Below, piece by piece: positions 31,123 through 38,312 of a stretch of 40,985 nucleotides of DNA; position 1 is the stretch's first letter, and each line of letters opens with the position of its first letter. A program made the translations under genes and the position numbers. The DNA lies in assembly GCA_964548565.1 (NCBI GenBank), contig CAZJTF010000012.1:1-40985 (forward strand), read 5' to 3'. The stretch comes from CAYLLT01 sp964548565. GTDB taxonomy: Bacteria > Planctomycetota > Phycisphaerae > UBA1845 > PWPN01. The notes under the pieces were generated by a model that was given only the letters and a program-made list of their open reading frames with translations, ran no database searches and was not told where the DNA came from.

Positions 31123-31779
31123 TCACAGGCAGAGGCGGCGGGCGACCTCTGCGCCTGTAGCGGCGTCGCGCCCGTACCCGTCGGCACCGATCTGTTCCGC
31201 GTACTCCTGCGTCACCGGCGCGCCGCCCACGATCACCCGGGGCGCGGGCGACAGCTCCGACTTCACGTGCCGGACGACGTTGCCGATCTCGGGCATCGTC
31301 GTGGTCAGCAGCGCGCTGACCGCGACCAACTGCACGGGACGCTCGCGGCAGGCCCTGACAAACTTCTCGGGCGCCACGTCGACACCCAAATCGACCACTT
31401 CGAAGCCGGCGCCTTCCAGCATCGTGGCCACGAGACCCTTCCCGATATCGTGCAGGTCACCCTTGACGGTGCCGATCACCGCCGTGGCGCCGGCGCGGAC
31501 GCCTTCGCGGGCCAGGTGCGGACGAAGCACGGAGAGACCCGCCTTCATCGCCCCGGCAGAGACCAGCACCTCCGGGATGAAGTACTCGCACTCGCGGAAC
31601 CGCCGCCCGACCTCGCTCATTGCCTCGAGCAGCCCCGTGTGAAGGATGTCCCGGGGTGAAACCGAGGCGTCCAGCGCCGCCTGGACGAGGCGCGGCGCAG
31701 CCTCTTCGTCGCCGTTGATGATGGCCTGAGCGAGATCCTGCAACACCGGTTGTTTCTCCGCGAGCGCTGTCCGGCCCAC
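31123..31779 (-). CDS. Corrinoid (B12-binding) methyltransferase protein
   Basis: A 218-residue protein of the MtaC/MtbC/MtvC type. An N-terminal helical cap domain (LAQAIINGDEEAAPRLVQAA, then RFRECEYFIPEVLVSAGAM) is followed by the Rossmann-like B12 domain with the cobalt-ligand motif GDLHDIGKGLV (DxHxxG). SALLTTTMPEIG and VIVGGAPVTQEYAEQIGADG then give the rest of the pocket. It carries a methylcorrinoid between a substrate methyltransferase and an acceptor methyltransferase. The start is inferred as GTG at 31779 with AGGA six bases upstream, because the frame has no ATG close to the pattern. It is the first gene of the minus-strand methyltransferase run and diverges from a PhyH gene. Confidence 0.88.
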   Translation of the reverse strand: MGRTALAEKQPVLQDLAQAIINGDEEAAPRLVQAALDASVSPRDILHTGLLEAMSEVGRRFRECEYFIPEVLVSAGAMKAGLSVLRPHLAREGVRAGATAVIGTVKGDLHDIGKGLVATMLEGAGFEVVDLGVDVAPEKFVRACRERPVQLVAVSALLTTTMPEIGNVVRHVKSELSPAPRVIVGGAPVTQEYAEQIGADGYGRDAATGAEVARRLCL

Positions 31780-31829
31780 CTGCCGTCCTGACGGATCGAT
31801 CTGTCCCTGGCGGTGGAGGTGACCCGCAC

Positions 31830-31857
31830 AATGTACCGCACTTCGCTGCGAATACAA
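31830..31857 (-). promoter_or_regulatory. Candidate promoter for the corrinoid/URO-D operon
   Basis: On the minus strand TTGTAT (31857-31852) and TACATT (31835-31830) lie 16 bases apart, with moderate consensus matches. Transcription would start near 31823, about 45 bases before the GTG at 31779. Confidence 0.3.
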
Positions 31858-31934
31858 CGCCTCGGCAGGCTCTCGGACGCCGGGTACATTCCCCAGTCGC
31901 ACGCCAGCGCCGAGGTACCGCCGGATGCCCCGAT

Positions 31935-31962
31935 TTGCGGCGCGTTGCCCGACTGCTATAGT
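31935..31962 (+). promoter_or_regulatory. Candidate extended -10 promoter for the PhyH/GH63-like genes
   Basis: TATAGT (31957-31962) is preceded by TG at 31954-31955, giving an extended -10 box. TTGCGG (31935-31940) lies 16 bases upstream. Transcription would begin near 31969, about 66 bases before the ATG at 32035. Confidence 0.45.
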
Positions 31963-32034
31963 GAACCACCCACTTACGGCCGGGTTCGGGACGGGTTCTT
32001 GACAGTTACAGGCGCTTGCAGGAGAGGGTTGCCT

Positions 32035-32781
32035 ATGGTCAGTGATCAGAACGTTCGGCAGTACCGAGAGGAAGGCTACACGCTGGTCCCGGAGCTGCTC
32101 GACCGCGCGGAACTCGCGGATTTCACACAGTTCATCAACGCGTACGTCGAGCGGGAGGTTGCCAAGGGTCGCCGCCCCGAGCATCTCGACATGCCGCACC
32201 TCTCCGAGCCGGGTTTCCTGGACTACTGCGGTCGGCCGGCCATTCTGGATGCTGTCGAGAAGCTCATCGGACCTAACGTCGTGCTTTTCGCCAGCCACAT
32301 TATCTGCAAGGCGAAGGGCGACGGCCTGGAGGTGCCGTGGCACCAGGATGGGATCTACTGGGACCTCGAGCCGATGAACGTGATCACGCTCTGGCTGGCG
32401 ATCGACGAGTCTACGGAGGAAAACGGCTGCATGCGCGTGATCCCCGGCACCCAGGACATCGGGCCGCTCGAGCACGTCGAGATCGAGAATCCCCAGACGA
32501 AGGTGCTGCACCGGGGTATTCCGCCGGAGCGATTCGACGCTGCGAAGGCGGTGAATTGCGTGCTGCCCCCGGGCGGATGCTCGTTTCACGCCCCGTACCT
32601 GATTCACGGGTCCCTGCCGAACACGTCCACAAAGCGCCGGTGCGGCTACACGATGCGGTTCATGCCGCCGGAGACGAAGCTGCTGCGCGATGGCCCGCTC
32701 TCCAAATGGTTCAAGGACCACAAGTTGTTCCTGCTGCGCGGTAAGGACACGCGGGGCATCAACACGTACGCCAACGTGTAG
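32035..32781 (+). CDS. PhyH-family dioxygenase (3)
   Basis: A 248-residue member of the phytanoyl-CoA dioxygenase family with the iron motif VPWHQDGIYWD near residues 99-109 and the distal His in YLIHGSLPN. Arg residues in STKRRCGYTMRF are candidates for 2-oxoglutarate binding. The motif ENGCMRVIPGTQDIG matches the family's PGSH region but with Thr-Gln in place of Ser-His. The start has GGAGAGGG six bases upstream. It is followed by the GH63-like gene 102 bp downstream and diverges from the corrinoid gene, so the island may be co-regulated from this shared region. Confidence 0.92.
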   Translation: MVSDQNVRQYREEGYTLVPELLDRAELADFTQFINAYVEREVAKGRRPEHLDMPHLSEPGFLDYCGRPAILDAVEKLIGPNVVLFASHIICKAKGDGLEVPWHQDGIYWDLEPMNVITLWLAIDESTEENGCMRVIPGTQDIGPLEHVEIENPQTKVLHRGIPPERFDAAKAVNCVLPPGGCSFHAPYLIHGSLPNTSTKRRCGYTMRFMPPETKLLRDGPLSKWFKDHKLFLLRGKDTRGINTYANV

Positions 32782-32883
32782 AGGCCGGCATTCCGGCATT
32801 CGGTTATCATCCGCACTCCCCCGCGGTCTCCGGTGACGGCGGACGGTTGTGCATTCAGCGACAGGGATTCGCCAGGAGGAGCC

Positions 32884-35022
32884 GTGGCCAGGATTGTGCA
32901 TCGACCGACCGGGTGGAACACGTGGGACTTCCGCGGGTTCAATCGCCTGGTGTTCCTGCGGGGCGGGGCCACCGAGATCACGATTCAGTACGCGATCTGG
33001 GACGAGCACGTGCCGCCGCCGACGCCCGACAGCCGCCAGCTCGGCAAGCTTCATGACACGTTCCGCTGGAGTGACGTGCGGGTGCTCGGTGAGCACGCGC
33101 CGCTGGGCCTGCCGGCCGTACTGACGTTCACCGCCGGCGGCACGGATTACCGTGCGGAAGCGGTTGAACGCGACGGCGGCCTGCGACTGACGGTGATGCC
33201 GCTGGCGGAGACGAAGCACCGCGTCGTGTTCATGCTCGTATCGCCCCACGGCGAATCGCCCGCGATCACAGCGCATGGCAGCACGTTCGCCGGCTGGCGC
33301 ATCGACTTTGACGGTGCGGGCTGGCCGCGTGACTATTTCCTCAACATCGCGGAGCCCTATGCAGTCGGCGAGCCCGGTCGCCCCGCGACGATCGCGGTCC
33401 GGCCCGCCCGCGGCCCGGCGGCGGTGCCTTCCGAGAGCGCCCCCGTCCGCTCCATGAGCGGCGACGGCGCGATGGTGGACGCGCCCTCGGCGATGATGCA
33501 GGCGATCTGCTGGAACACGCTCTATGACACACGGCGCCGCCTGGTGTCCTCGCCGGTGAGCCGCGACTGGTGCTACGACTGGAAGGGCGTGCTCGTCTTC
33601 TGCTGGGACACCTTCTTCGTGGGAGCGATGACCGCCGCCGAATCGCCGCAGCTCGCCCGGCTCAACTTCGAGGCGGTGACGGCCGCCATCGATGAACTCG
33701 GGCAGGTGCCGAACTACTACATGGCCCACGGCGCGGTATCGAAGGATCGTTCGATGCCGCCGCTGGGGGGCTGGATGATCTGGAAAACGCAGGCGCTCGC
33801 GCCGGACCTCGACTGGCTGCGCCCGACGTACGCCCGCCTCCGCAAGTGGCACGCGTGGTGGATGAAGCACCGTGACGGCAACGGCGACGGACTGCTCGAG
33901 TGGGGCAGCGACCCCGTGCCGCGTTACGAGTTCCCGCAGCTCCTGCCGTACAACCCGTCGCTGCAGTACACCGCCAAGTGTGCGATGTACGAATCGGGCC
34001 TGGACAACTCGCCGATGTACGACGACGTACCGTTCAGCCGGCAGGCGGAACGCGGCACGTTTGAACTCGCGGACGTCGCGCTCAACAGCTACTACGCGAT
34101 GGAGTGCGAAGGCCTGGCTGCCATGGCGGATGCGCTCGGGCGACCGAAGGAGGCGCAGGCGTACCGGCGTGAGTGGGAGGAGATGCGTCGGCGCGTGAAT
34201 GCGACGCTGTGGGACGAATCCCGCGGCATCTACGCCAACCGGCACTGGGACGGGCGTTTCTCCGACCGGATCTCGCCGACGTCGTTCTTCCCGCTCATCG
34301 CGGGCCTGGCCAGCCGCGAGCAGGCGGAACGGCTCATCCGCGAGCACCTGCTGAACGAGGCGGAGTTCTGGGGAACCTACGTGGTTCCGGCGATCGCCCG
34401 CAGCGATCCGGCATTCGGCGACAACGATTACTGGCGGGGGCGCATCTGGGGGCCGTTCAACTTCCTCGTCGCCGAGGGGCTGCGGCGGTACCGATTCGAC
34501 CGCGAGGCCTCCGAACTCGCCCGCAAAGGCCTCGACATGTTCATGGCCAACTGGCGGAAGGACGGCGGCGTCTACGAGAATTACAACGCGGTGACCGGCG
34601 AGGGCGGCGACGTCTGGAATGCGGCCCGCCTCTATCACTGGGGCGGACTGATGGTCTACATCGCGCTGGGGGAGTTCATCGACCTCGAACCGGCCGGCTG
34701 GCTCCGCATCGGCTCGCTTGAGTTCCCGGACGCGGCGGTGCGCGACGTTCACGTTGGCCCTGACCGCTACGACATTGAACTCGGTGCGGGCGTCCGCGTC
34801 CGCCGCAACGGCGAGCTGTTCCTGGAGTCGACCTCCCGGGCGATCGTCCGCCTGCCGCTGGGGAGCGCGGCGGATCGGCAGGTTGAGATCACTGCGGCCG
34901 GGGCGGGGCGGGTTGAGCTGCGCGGGGCAGGGATGGTTACATCGCGTTCTGCCCGTATCAACGTTGCCGGTGAAATCGCACCACAGTTGGAAGGGGACGC
35001 TCTGGTCTACCGGTGGAAGTGA
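32884..35022 (+). CDS. GH63/GH37-like (alpha/alpha)6 glycoside hydrolase
   Basis: A 712-residue protein without signal peptide. An N-terminal beta domain (to about residue 200) is followed by an (alpha/alpha)6 barrel with the features of GH63 and trehalase-like glucosidases: FCWDTFFVGAMTA, the catalytic-acid-type motif YESGLDNSP, PTSFFPLIAGLAS, NDYWRGRIWGPFN and ENYNAVTGEG. These enzymes hydrolyse alpha-glucosidic bonds, including mannosyl- or glucosylglycerate in some members; this one's specificity cannot be read. A GTG at 32884 with AGGAGG just upstream is preferred; a GTG at 32833 is the alternative. A beta-sandwich-like tail closes the protein. It ends 19 bp from the convergent zinc-ribbon gene. 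Confidence 0.85.
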   Translation: MARIVHRPTGWNTWDFRGFNRLVFLRGGATEITIQYAIWDEHVPPPTPDSRQLGKLHDTFRWSDVRVLGEHAPLGLPAVLTFTAGGTDYRAEAVERDGGLRLTVMPLAETKHRVVFMLVSPHGESPAITAHGSTFAGWRIDFDGAGWPRDYFLNIAEPYAVGEPGRPATIAVRPARGPAAVPSESAPVRSMSGDGAMVDAPSAMMQAICWNTLYDTRRRLVSSPVSRDWCYDWKGVLVFCWDTFFVGAMTAAESPQLARLNFEAVTAAIDELGQVPNYYMAHGAVSKDRSMPPLGGWMIWKTQALAPDLDWLRPTYARLRKWHAWWMKHRDGNGDGLLEWGSDPVPRYEFPQLLPYNPSLQYTAKCAMYESGLDNSPMYDDVPFSRQAERGTFELADVALNSYYAMECEGLAAMADALGRPKEAQAYRREWEEMRRRVNATLWDESRGIYANRHWDGRFSDRISPTSFFPLIAGLASREQAERLIREHLLNEAEFWGTYVVPAIARSDPAFGDNDYWRGRIWGPFNFLVAEGLRRYRFDREASELARKGLDMFMANWRKDGGVYENYNAVTGEGGDVWNAARLYHWGGLMVYIALGEFIDLEPAGWLRIGSLEFPDAAVRDVHVGPDRYDIELGAGVRVRRNGELFLESTSRAIVRLPLGSAADRQVEITAAGAGRVELRGAGMVTSRSARINVAGEIAPQLEGDALVYRWK

Positions 35023-35041
35023 ACGGACAGGATCCTCAGGT

Positions 35042-35479
35042 TCAACCCAGCGGCATCAGATTGCCCCCGCAGACCGGGCACTTCATGGACCAGCCTCCCT
35101 CCTCGTTGAAGGCGGGGAGCCACTGGCCCTTGCCCATCTTGATCTGCTCGGGCTGTCCGTCCGAGTCGTATTGAAAGGCGACGTCCTGGACTCCGTGAGC
35201 CGGACAGGACCATCGCAGGTTGACGTACATCTCGTCCTTGCCGCACTTCGGACAATGTTTGGGGCCTCGCCCCGCGTTCTGCTCGGCTACGTTATCGCAG
35301 GCGAGGCACTTCCATTGCACCACGAAGTCGGTGGTCTTCCGCGTGACAGGCGTGATCACCGGGTTCTGTCGCCTGTATCCCCAGTAGCCAAGGCCTGCCG
35401 CTGCGATCAGGATGACTGTCGCAAGGACGGCGAGCAACCGTTGTCTGCGGACTTCCTGCGGGGTTTCTGCATCGTTCAT
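35042..35479 (-). CDS. Membrane-anchored zinc-ribbon protein
   Basis: A 145-residue protein with one N-terminal transmembrane helix (about residues 14-34, LLAVLATVILIAAAGLGYWG) and an exported or cytosolic domain bearing cysteine pairs: CLACD near 58-62, CPKCGKDE near 76-83, a lone Cys in RWSCPAHG near 91, and CPVCGG near 134-139. It probably binds one or two zinc ions. The start lies two bases after the stop of the prepilin gene, so the two are one transcript. Its job next to a prepilin is unknown. Confidence 0.75.
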   Translation of the reverse strand: MNDAETPQEVRRQRLLAVLATVILIAAAGLGYWGYRRQNPVITPVTRKTTDFVVQWKCLACDNVAEQNAGRGPKHCPKCGKDEMYVNLRWSCPAHGVQDVAFQYDSDGQPEQIKMGKGQWLPAFNEEGGWSMKCPVCGGNLMPLG

Positions 35480-35481
35480 AT

Positions 35482-36384
35482 TCAGGGCCCGAACACCGGC
35501 TTACCGGTCCACCAATAGAGCTTGGATGGAGCAAAGTTGTAGTGAGGAGTGCTCTTCTCGTAAATGCAGAAGTAACAGCCTCCGCGCTCGCAGTCCGCGT
35601 AGGGGCCTGACCTCAAGCGGGTCTGGAGCTGCAGCACGGTCGGCACCCGCTGCACCGTGCCATCGATCGCCACCATGTTGATCCTGCCCAGATGCCGCGC
35701 GGTGAGCCAGGTCGGGCCGGAGTACCATGAACGCGCCCCGTCATCCCACACCAGCCGCCCTCCGTCGCGCCAGGGCTGCGCCTCGCCCTGTCCGAGGGGG
35801 GCATTGGCCAGCCTGTCGTCGGGACCGACTTCCGCCATCAGGATGGTGTTCCCGGGGCGCTTGGGAGCATGGGCGTCCATGTTGTAGGCCGGGCGCTTCG
35901 TGTGGCCGCCGGTGAAATGCCGGAACAGGTAGTTGAGCGCATAACCGCAGCTCGGGACGGGGATGTTCGCGTACCAGATCTCCGGTCGAGGGGGACGCTG
36001 TTTCCGGACTGCCTTGAAATCAAACTGGTTGCGGAAGGGGTCACCGGGGCAGACAAGAGCGTTCGGGTCCTTGAGGTATTTGGGGAACAGCTTGTAGAAC
36101 CAGAGGTTAGACTTCGGCGCGGCATCATTGGGGCGAAAGTCCCAGTCGTACTCACTCCAGAGTGTCCAGGGGAGGTACCCCTTGTGGTCATTCTGGTACA
36201 TATGGAGCGACATGTAGATTTGCTTGGAATTGGATGCACAGGCGACTGCTGCTGCCTGTTTCCGGGCATTCTGAAGTGAAGGCAGAAGCACGGAGACCAG
36301 GAGCGCGATGACTGCCACCACGACGAGCATCTCGATCAGCGTGAATGCCCGCACGACGCATTTGGGCACAGGTTTGAACGGCAT
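35482..36384 (-). CDS. Type II secretion/pilin-like protein with H-x9-DG motif
   Basis: A 300-residue prepilin-like protein of the DUF1559/H-x9-DG kind abundant in planctomycetes. The N-terminus has the prepilin cleavage/methylation sequence RAFTLIEMLVVVAVIALLVSVLLPSL, with Phe after the cleavage Ala and Glu at position five. The body is a globular domain, and near residue 230 the family motif occurs as HLGRINMVAIDG (His, nine residues, Asp-Gly). It should be processed by a prepilin peptidase and assembled into a pseudopilus or anchored at the membrane. The ATG at 36384 has AGGGTGGGT upstream. A downstream zinc-ribbon gene shares its transcript. Confidence 0.9.
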   Translation of the reverse strand: MPFKPVPKCVVRAFTLIEMLVVVAVIALLVSVLLPSLQNARKQAAAVACASNSKQIYMSLHMYQNDHKGYLPWTLWSEYDWDFRPNDAAPKSNLWFYKLFPKYLKDPNALVCPGDPFRNQFDFKAVRKQRPPRPEIWYANIPVPSCGYALNYLFRHFTGGHTKRPAYNMDAHAPKRPGNTILMAEVGPDDRLANAPLGQGEAQPWRDGGRLVWDDGARSWYSGPTWLTARHLGRINMVAIDGTVQRVPTVLQLQTRLRSGPYADCERGGCYFCIYEKSTPHYNFAPSKLYWWTGKPVFGP

Positions 36385-36581
36385 GACCCACCCTGCAAAA
36401 AAGAGATGATTGCGCACCTGCTCCCGTACTGCCTCTTCGCCGAGCGCCCGGATCGGATCGATATGACGACTCCCCTGCCACGATCAGGGTTGTCGCGTAC
36501 TTATTCTAGTGTGCCACGTAGTTCAGCATCGCACAAGCGGCACCGGGCACAAGGGAGCACCTGATTTCAGCAAAACTGATT

Positions 36582-36599
36582 GCGGCGTGGCACCGCCGC
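36582..36599 (-). terminator. Terminator-like hairpin after the HELGH/dockerin gene
   Basis: Read on the minus strand, GCGGCG and CGCCGC pair around GTGCCA, and the transcript continues AATCAGTTTTG, with a short T run five bases on. It lies 36 bases beyond the stop of the gene ending at 36635. Confidence 0.35.
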
Positions 36600-36634
36600 T
36601 GCCGGGGCAACCACGCCCCCGCAGTTCTTTGGAA

Positions 36635-38293
36635 TCAGCCGCAGGCCGGACTGGCGAGGAGATCGCCGCTGATGCATCGCTGGAAGAGGCCGAAATCCGA
36701 CTGGTCCACGTCGCTATCGCCATCCAGGTCGGCGTTGCCGCAGCCCGCGCCGGGGGCATCCCCGGGACCGGTCATGCACGGATACATGTGCTCGAAATCG
36801 AGGTCGTTCACCTTCCCGTCGCTGTTAAAGTCGCCCGGCACCGAATGCGGCCCGCTCAGCGCGAGCGTGTAGTACGCATCCTGCGTGTTGCCCCGCCAGA
36901 ACTGGATGTTGAAGTCGGTGACCTCCTGGAAACGGTACCAGATCTGTCCGGAGTGCTCGATCCGCAGAACCATGATGCCGTTGGCGACGCCGTAGGTGTG
37001 CCGGATGGTGTCGCTCGTGAAGGGATTGCGCGGCAGGTGGGCGTAGCCGTCCGCATCGGTCGTGAAAAAGAGATCGGGCGTGTTATCGATCGTTTTGCCG
37101 TACCACCCCGGTCCGCTGACTGCCTGGTAAACCCGTACGCTCGCGGCTCGTCGTGGAGCACCGTTGGCGTCGGTGATTCGCAGGTGATTGCGCTGCGGCA
37201 GGTCGTTGATGTACACGCCGATATTGCAGGGCGCGTTGTAGTTGCCGCACTTGGCCCGCTTTCCGGCAATCAGGTTCAGGGCGCCGGCGTCGTACTCCGA
37301 CCAGCCCTGGTCGTGGCCGCCGGACATCATCTTGCCGTACGTGTTGTAGTGCAGCACCTCGCCGAACGCGATGAACGGCATGTACGAGCTGCCCGCCACG
37401 TATGTCGATCCCTCATAGATCTGCACGGAGTGATGTGACGACGTGTTGTGAACGTCGAAGCCGTAGGTGTCGATGAGGTAGCGCGCGTGCCCGAGCTCGT
37501 GCAGCAGCGAGCCTTCATAGTAGAACGGGTTGCTCATGGCCGTGGAGGTGTGATTGCTGTACATCCCGCCTGGCAGCAGCGACGCGGGGAAGCCCCACAT
37601 CATATCCACCGTGCGGTCGGAGAGGTCGGGGTTGTTCGTGGCGAGCCCTCCGTTGAGCGGCAGGGCCCTGTCCGGCACGATCACGATCTTGTCGATCCGC
37701 ACGCGATCGATGACGCCGTTCGGCGTGGTCGGGTAGATGGCCTGGGCGCTGAACTGGTTCCAGAACCGCATCTGCCGCTGCGCCCAGTCATCCCACGAGC
37801 CGGAGCCGATCCCGGGGAGCTGCGGCTGATACTGGGCGAAATAGTCGTAGACCGACTGCTCGACCCAGAAGCCGACGATGATGCCGTCCGTCCGGTCCTC
37901 GATGCTGTTGTTCTGCTCGCTGCGTTCGGGAACCAGGCCATCGGGGTCCACCGTGAACCGAACAGTGTGCGGGCCGGTCTGCCACGTCCACGGCTGCGAA
38001 ACGACGCGATCCTCGCCGGGGCTCAGGCCGCTGATCGTGCCGGTAGAGACGGTCGCGCCGTCGATCTGCCAGCGATAGCCAGCGGACGCGACGGGCACGG
38101 AGCCCAGCAGCCGAACGTGCGCCTGGAACGTAACGGGATCACCGGCGGCCGGCGTGTTCTTCGCGGCGTTATAGTCGTACCGCGGCAGTCGCTCGATGAA
38201 GCGGACATCGAGGTCCGGCGTCTGGGCGCTGACCGTAGCGACCGCGGTCAGCACGCACGCGAAAAAGACAGTGACCGCGCTGTTGCACATCAT
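36635..38293 (-). CDS. Secreted CARDB/dockerin protein with a HELGH metalloprotease motif
   Basis: A 552-residue secreted protein (signal peptide about 1-23, ending TVSAQT). A CARDB-like beta domain spans about 48-135 (PHTVRFTVDPDGLVPE, SEQNNSIED). A middle domain has HELGH at residues 265-269, followed by a Met-turn-like KMMSGG near 321-326. Near the C-terminus, GDFNSDGKVNDLDF (487-500) and ADLDGDSDVDQSDF (521-534) form a dockerin-like pair of calcium loops. HELGH plus a later MMSGG suggests a metzincin-like zinc protease, but the third zinc ligand is uncertain. GGAGGG precedes the ATG. It lies 19 bp from the PD40 gene and is probably co-transcribed with it. Confidence 0.85.
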   Translation of the reverse strand: MMCNSAVTVFFACVLTAVATVSAQTPDLDVRFIERLPRYDYNAAKNTPAAGDPVTFQAHVRLLGSVPVASAGYRWQIDGATVSTGTISGLSPGEDRVVSQPWTWQTGPHTVRFTVDPDGLVPERSEQNNSIEDRTDGIIVGFWVEQSVYDYFAQYQPQLPGIGSGSWDDWAQRQMRFWNQFSAQAIYPTTPNGVIDRVRIDKIVIVPDRALPLNGGLATNNPDLSDRTVDMMWGFPASLLPGGMYSNHTSTAMSNPFYYEGSLLHELGHARYLIDTYGFDVHNTSSHHSVQIYEGSTYVAGSSYMPFIAFGEVLHYNTYGKMMSGGHDQGWSEYDAGALNLIAGKRAKCGNYNAPCNIGVYINDLPQRNHLRITDANGAPRRAASVRVYQAVSGPGWYGKTIDNTPDLFFTTDADGYAHLPRNPFTSDTIRHTYGVANGIMVLRIEHSGQIWYRFQEVTDFNIQFWRGNTQDAYYTLALSGPHSVPGDFNSDGKVNDLDFEHMYPCMTGPGDAPGAGCGNADLDGDSDVDQSDFGLFQRCISGDLLASPACG

Positions 38294-38312
38294 CGGGGCC
38301 CTCCGTCACCAG

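Noticed and set aside
31780..34752. A very long minus-strand extension of the corrinoid-protein frame across the PhyH and GH63-like genes
   Set aside because: Only the last 218 residues resemble a protein family; the rest is an Arg/His/Pro-rich shadow of plus-strand genes.
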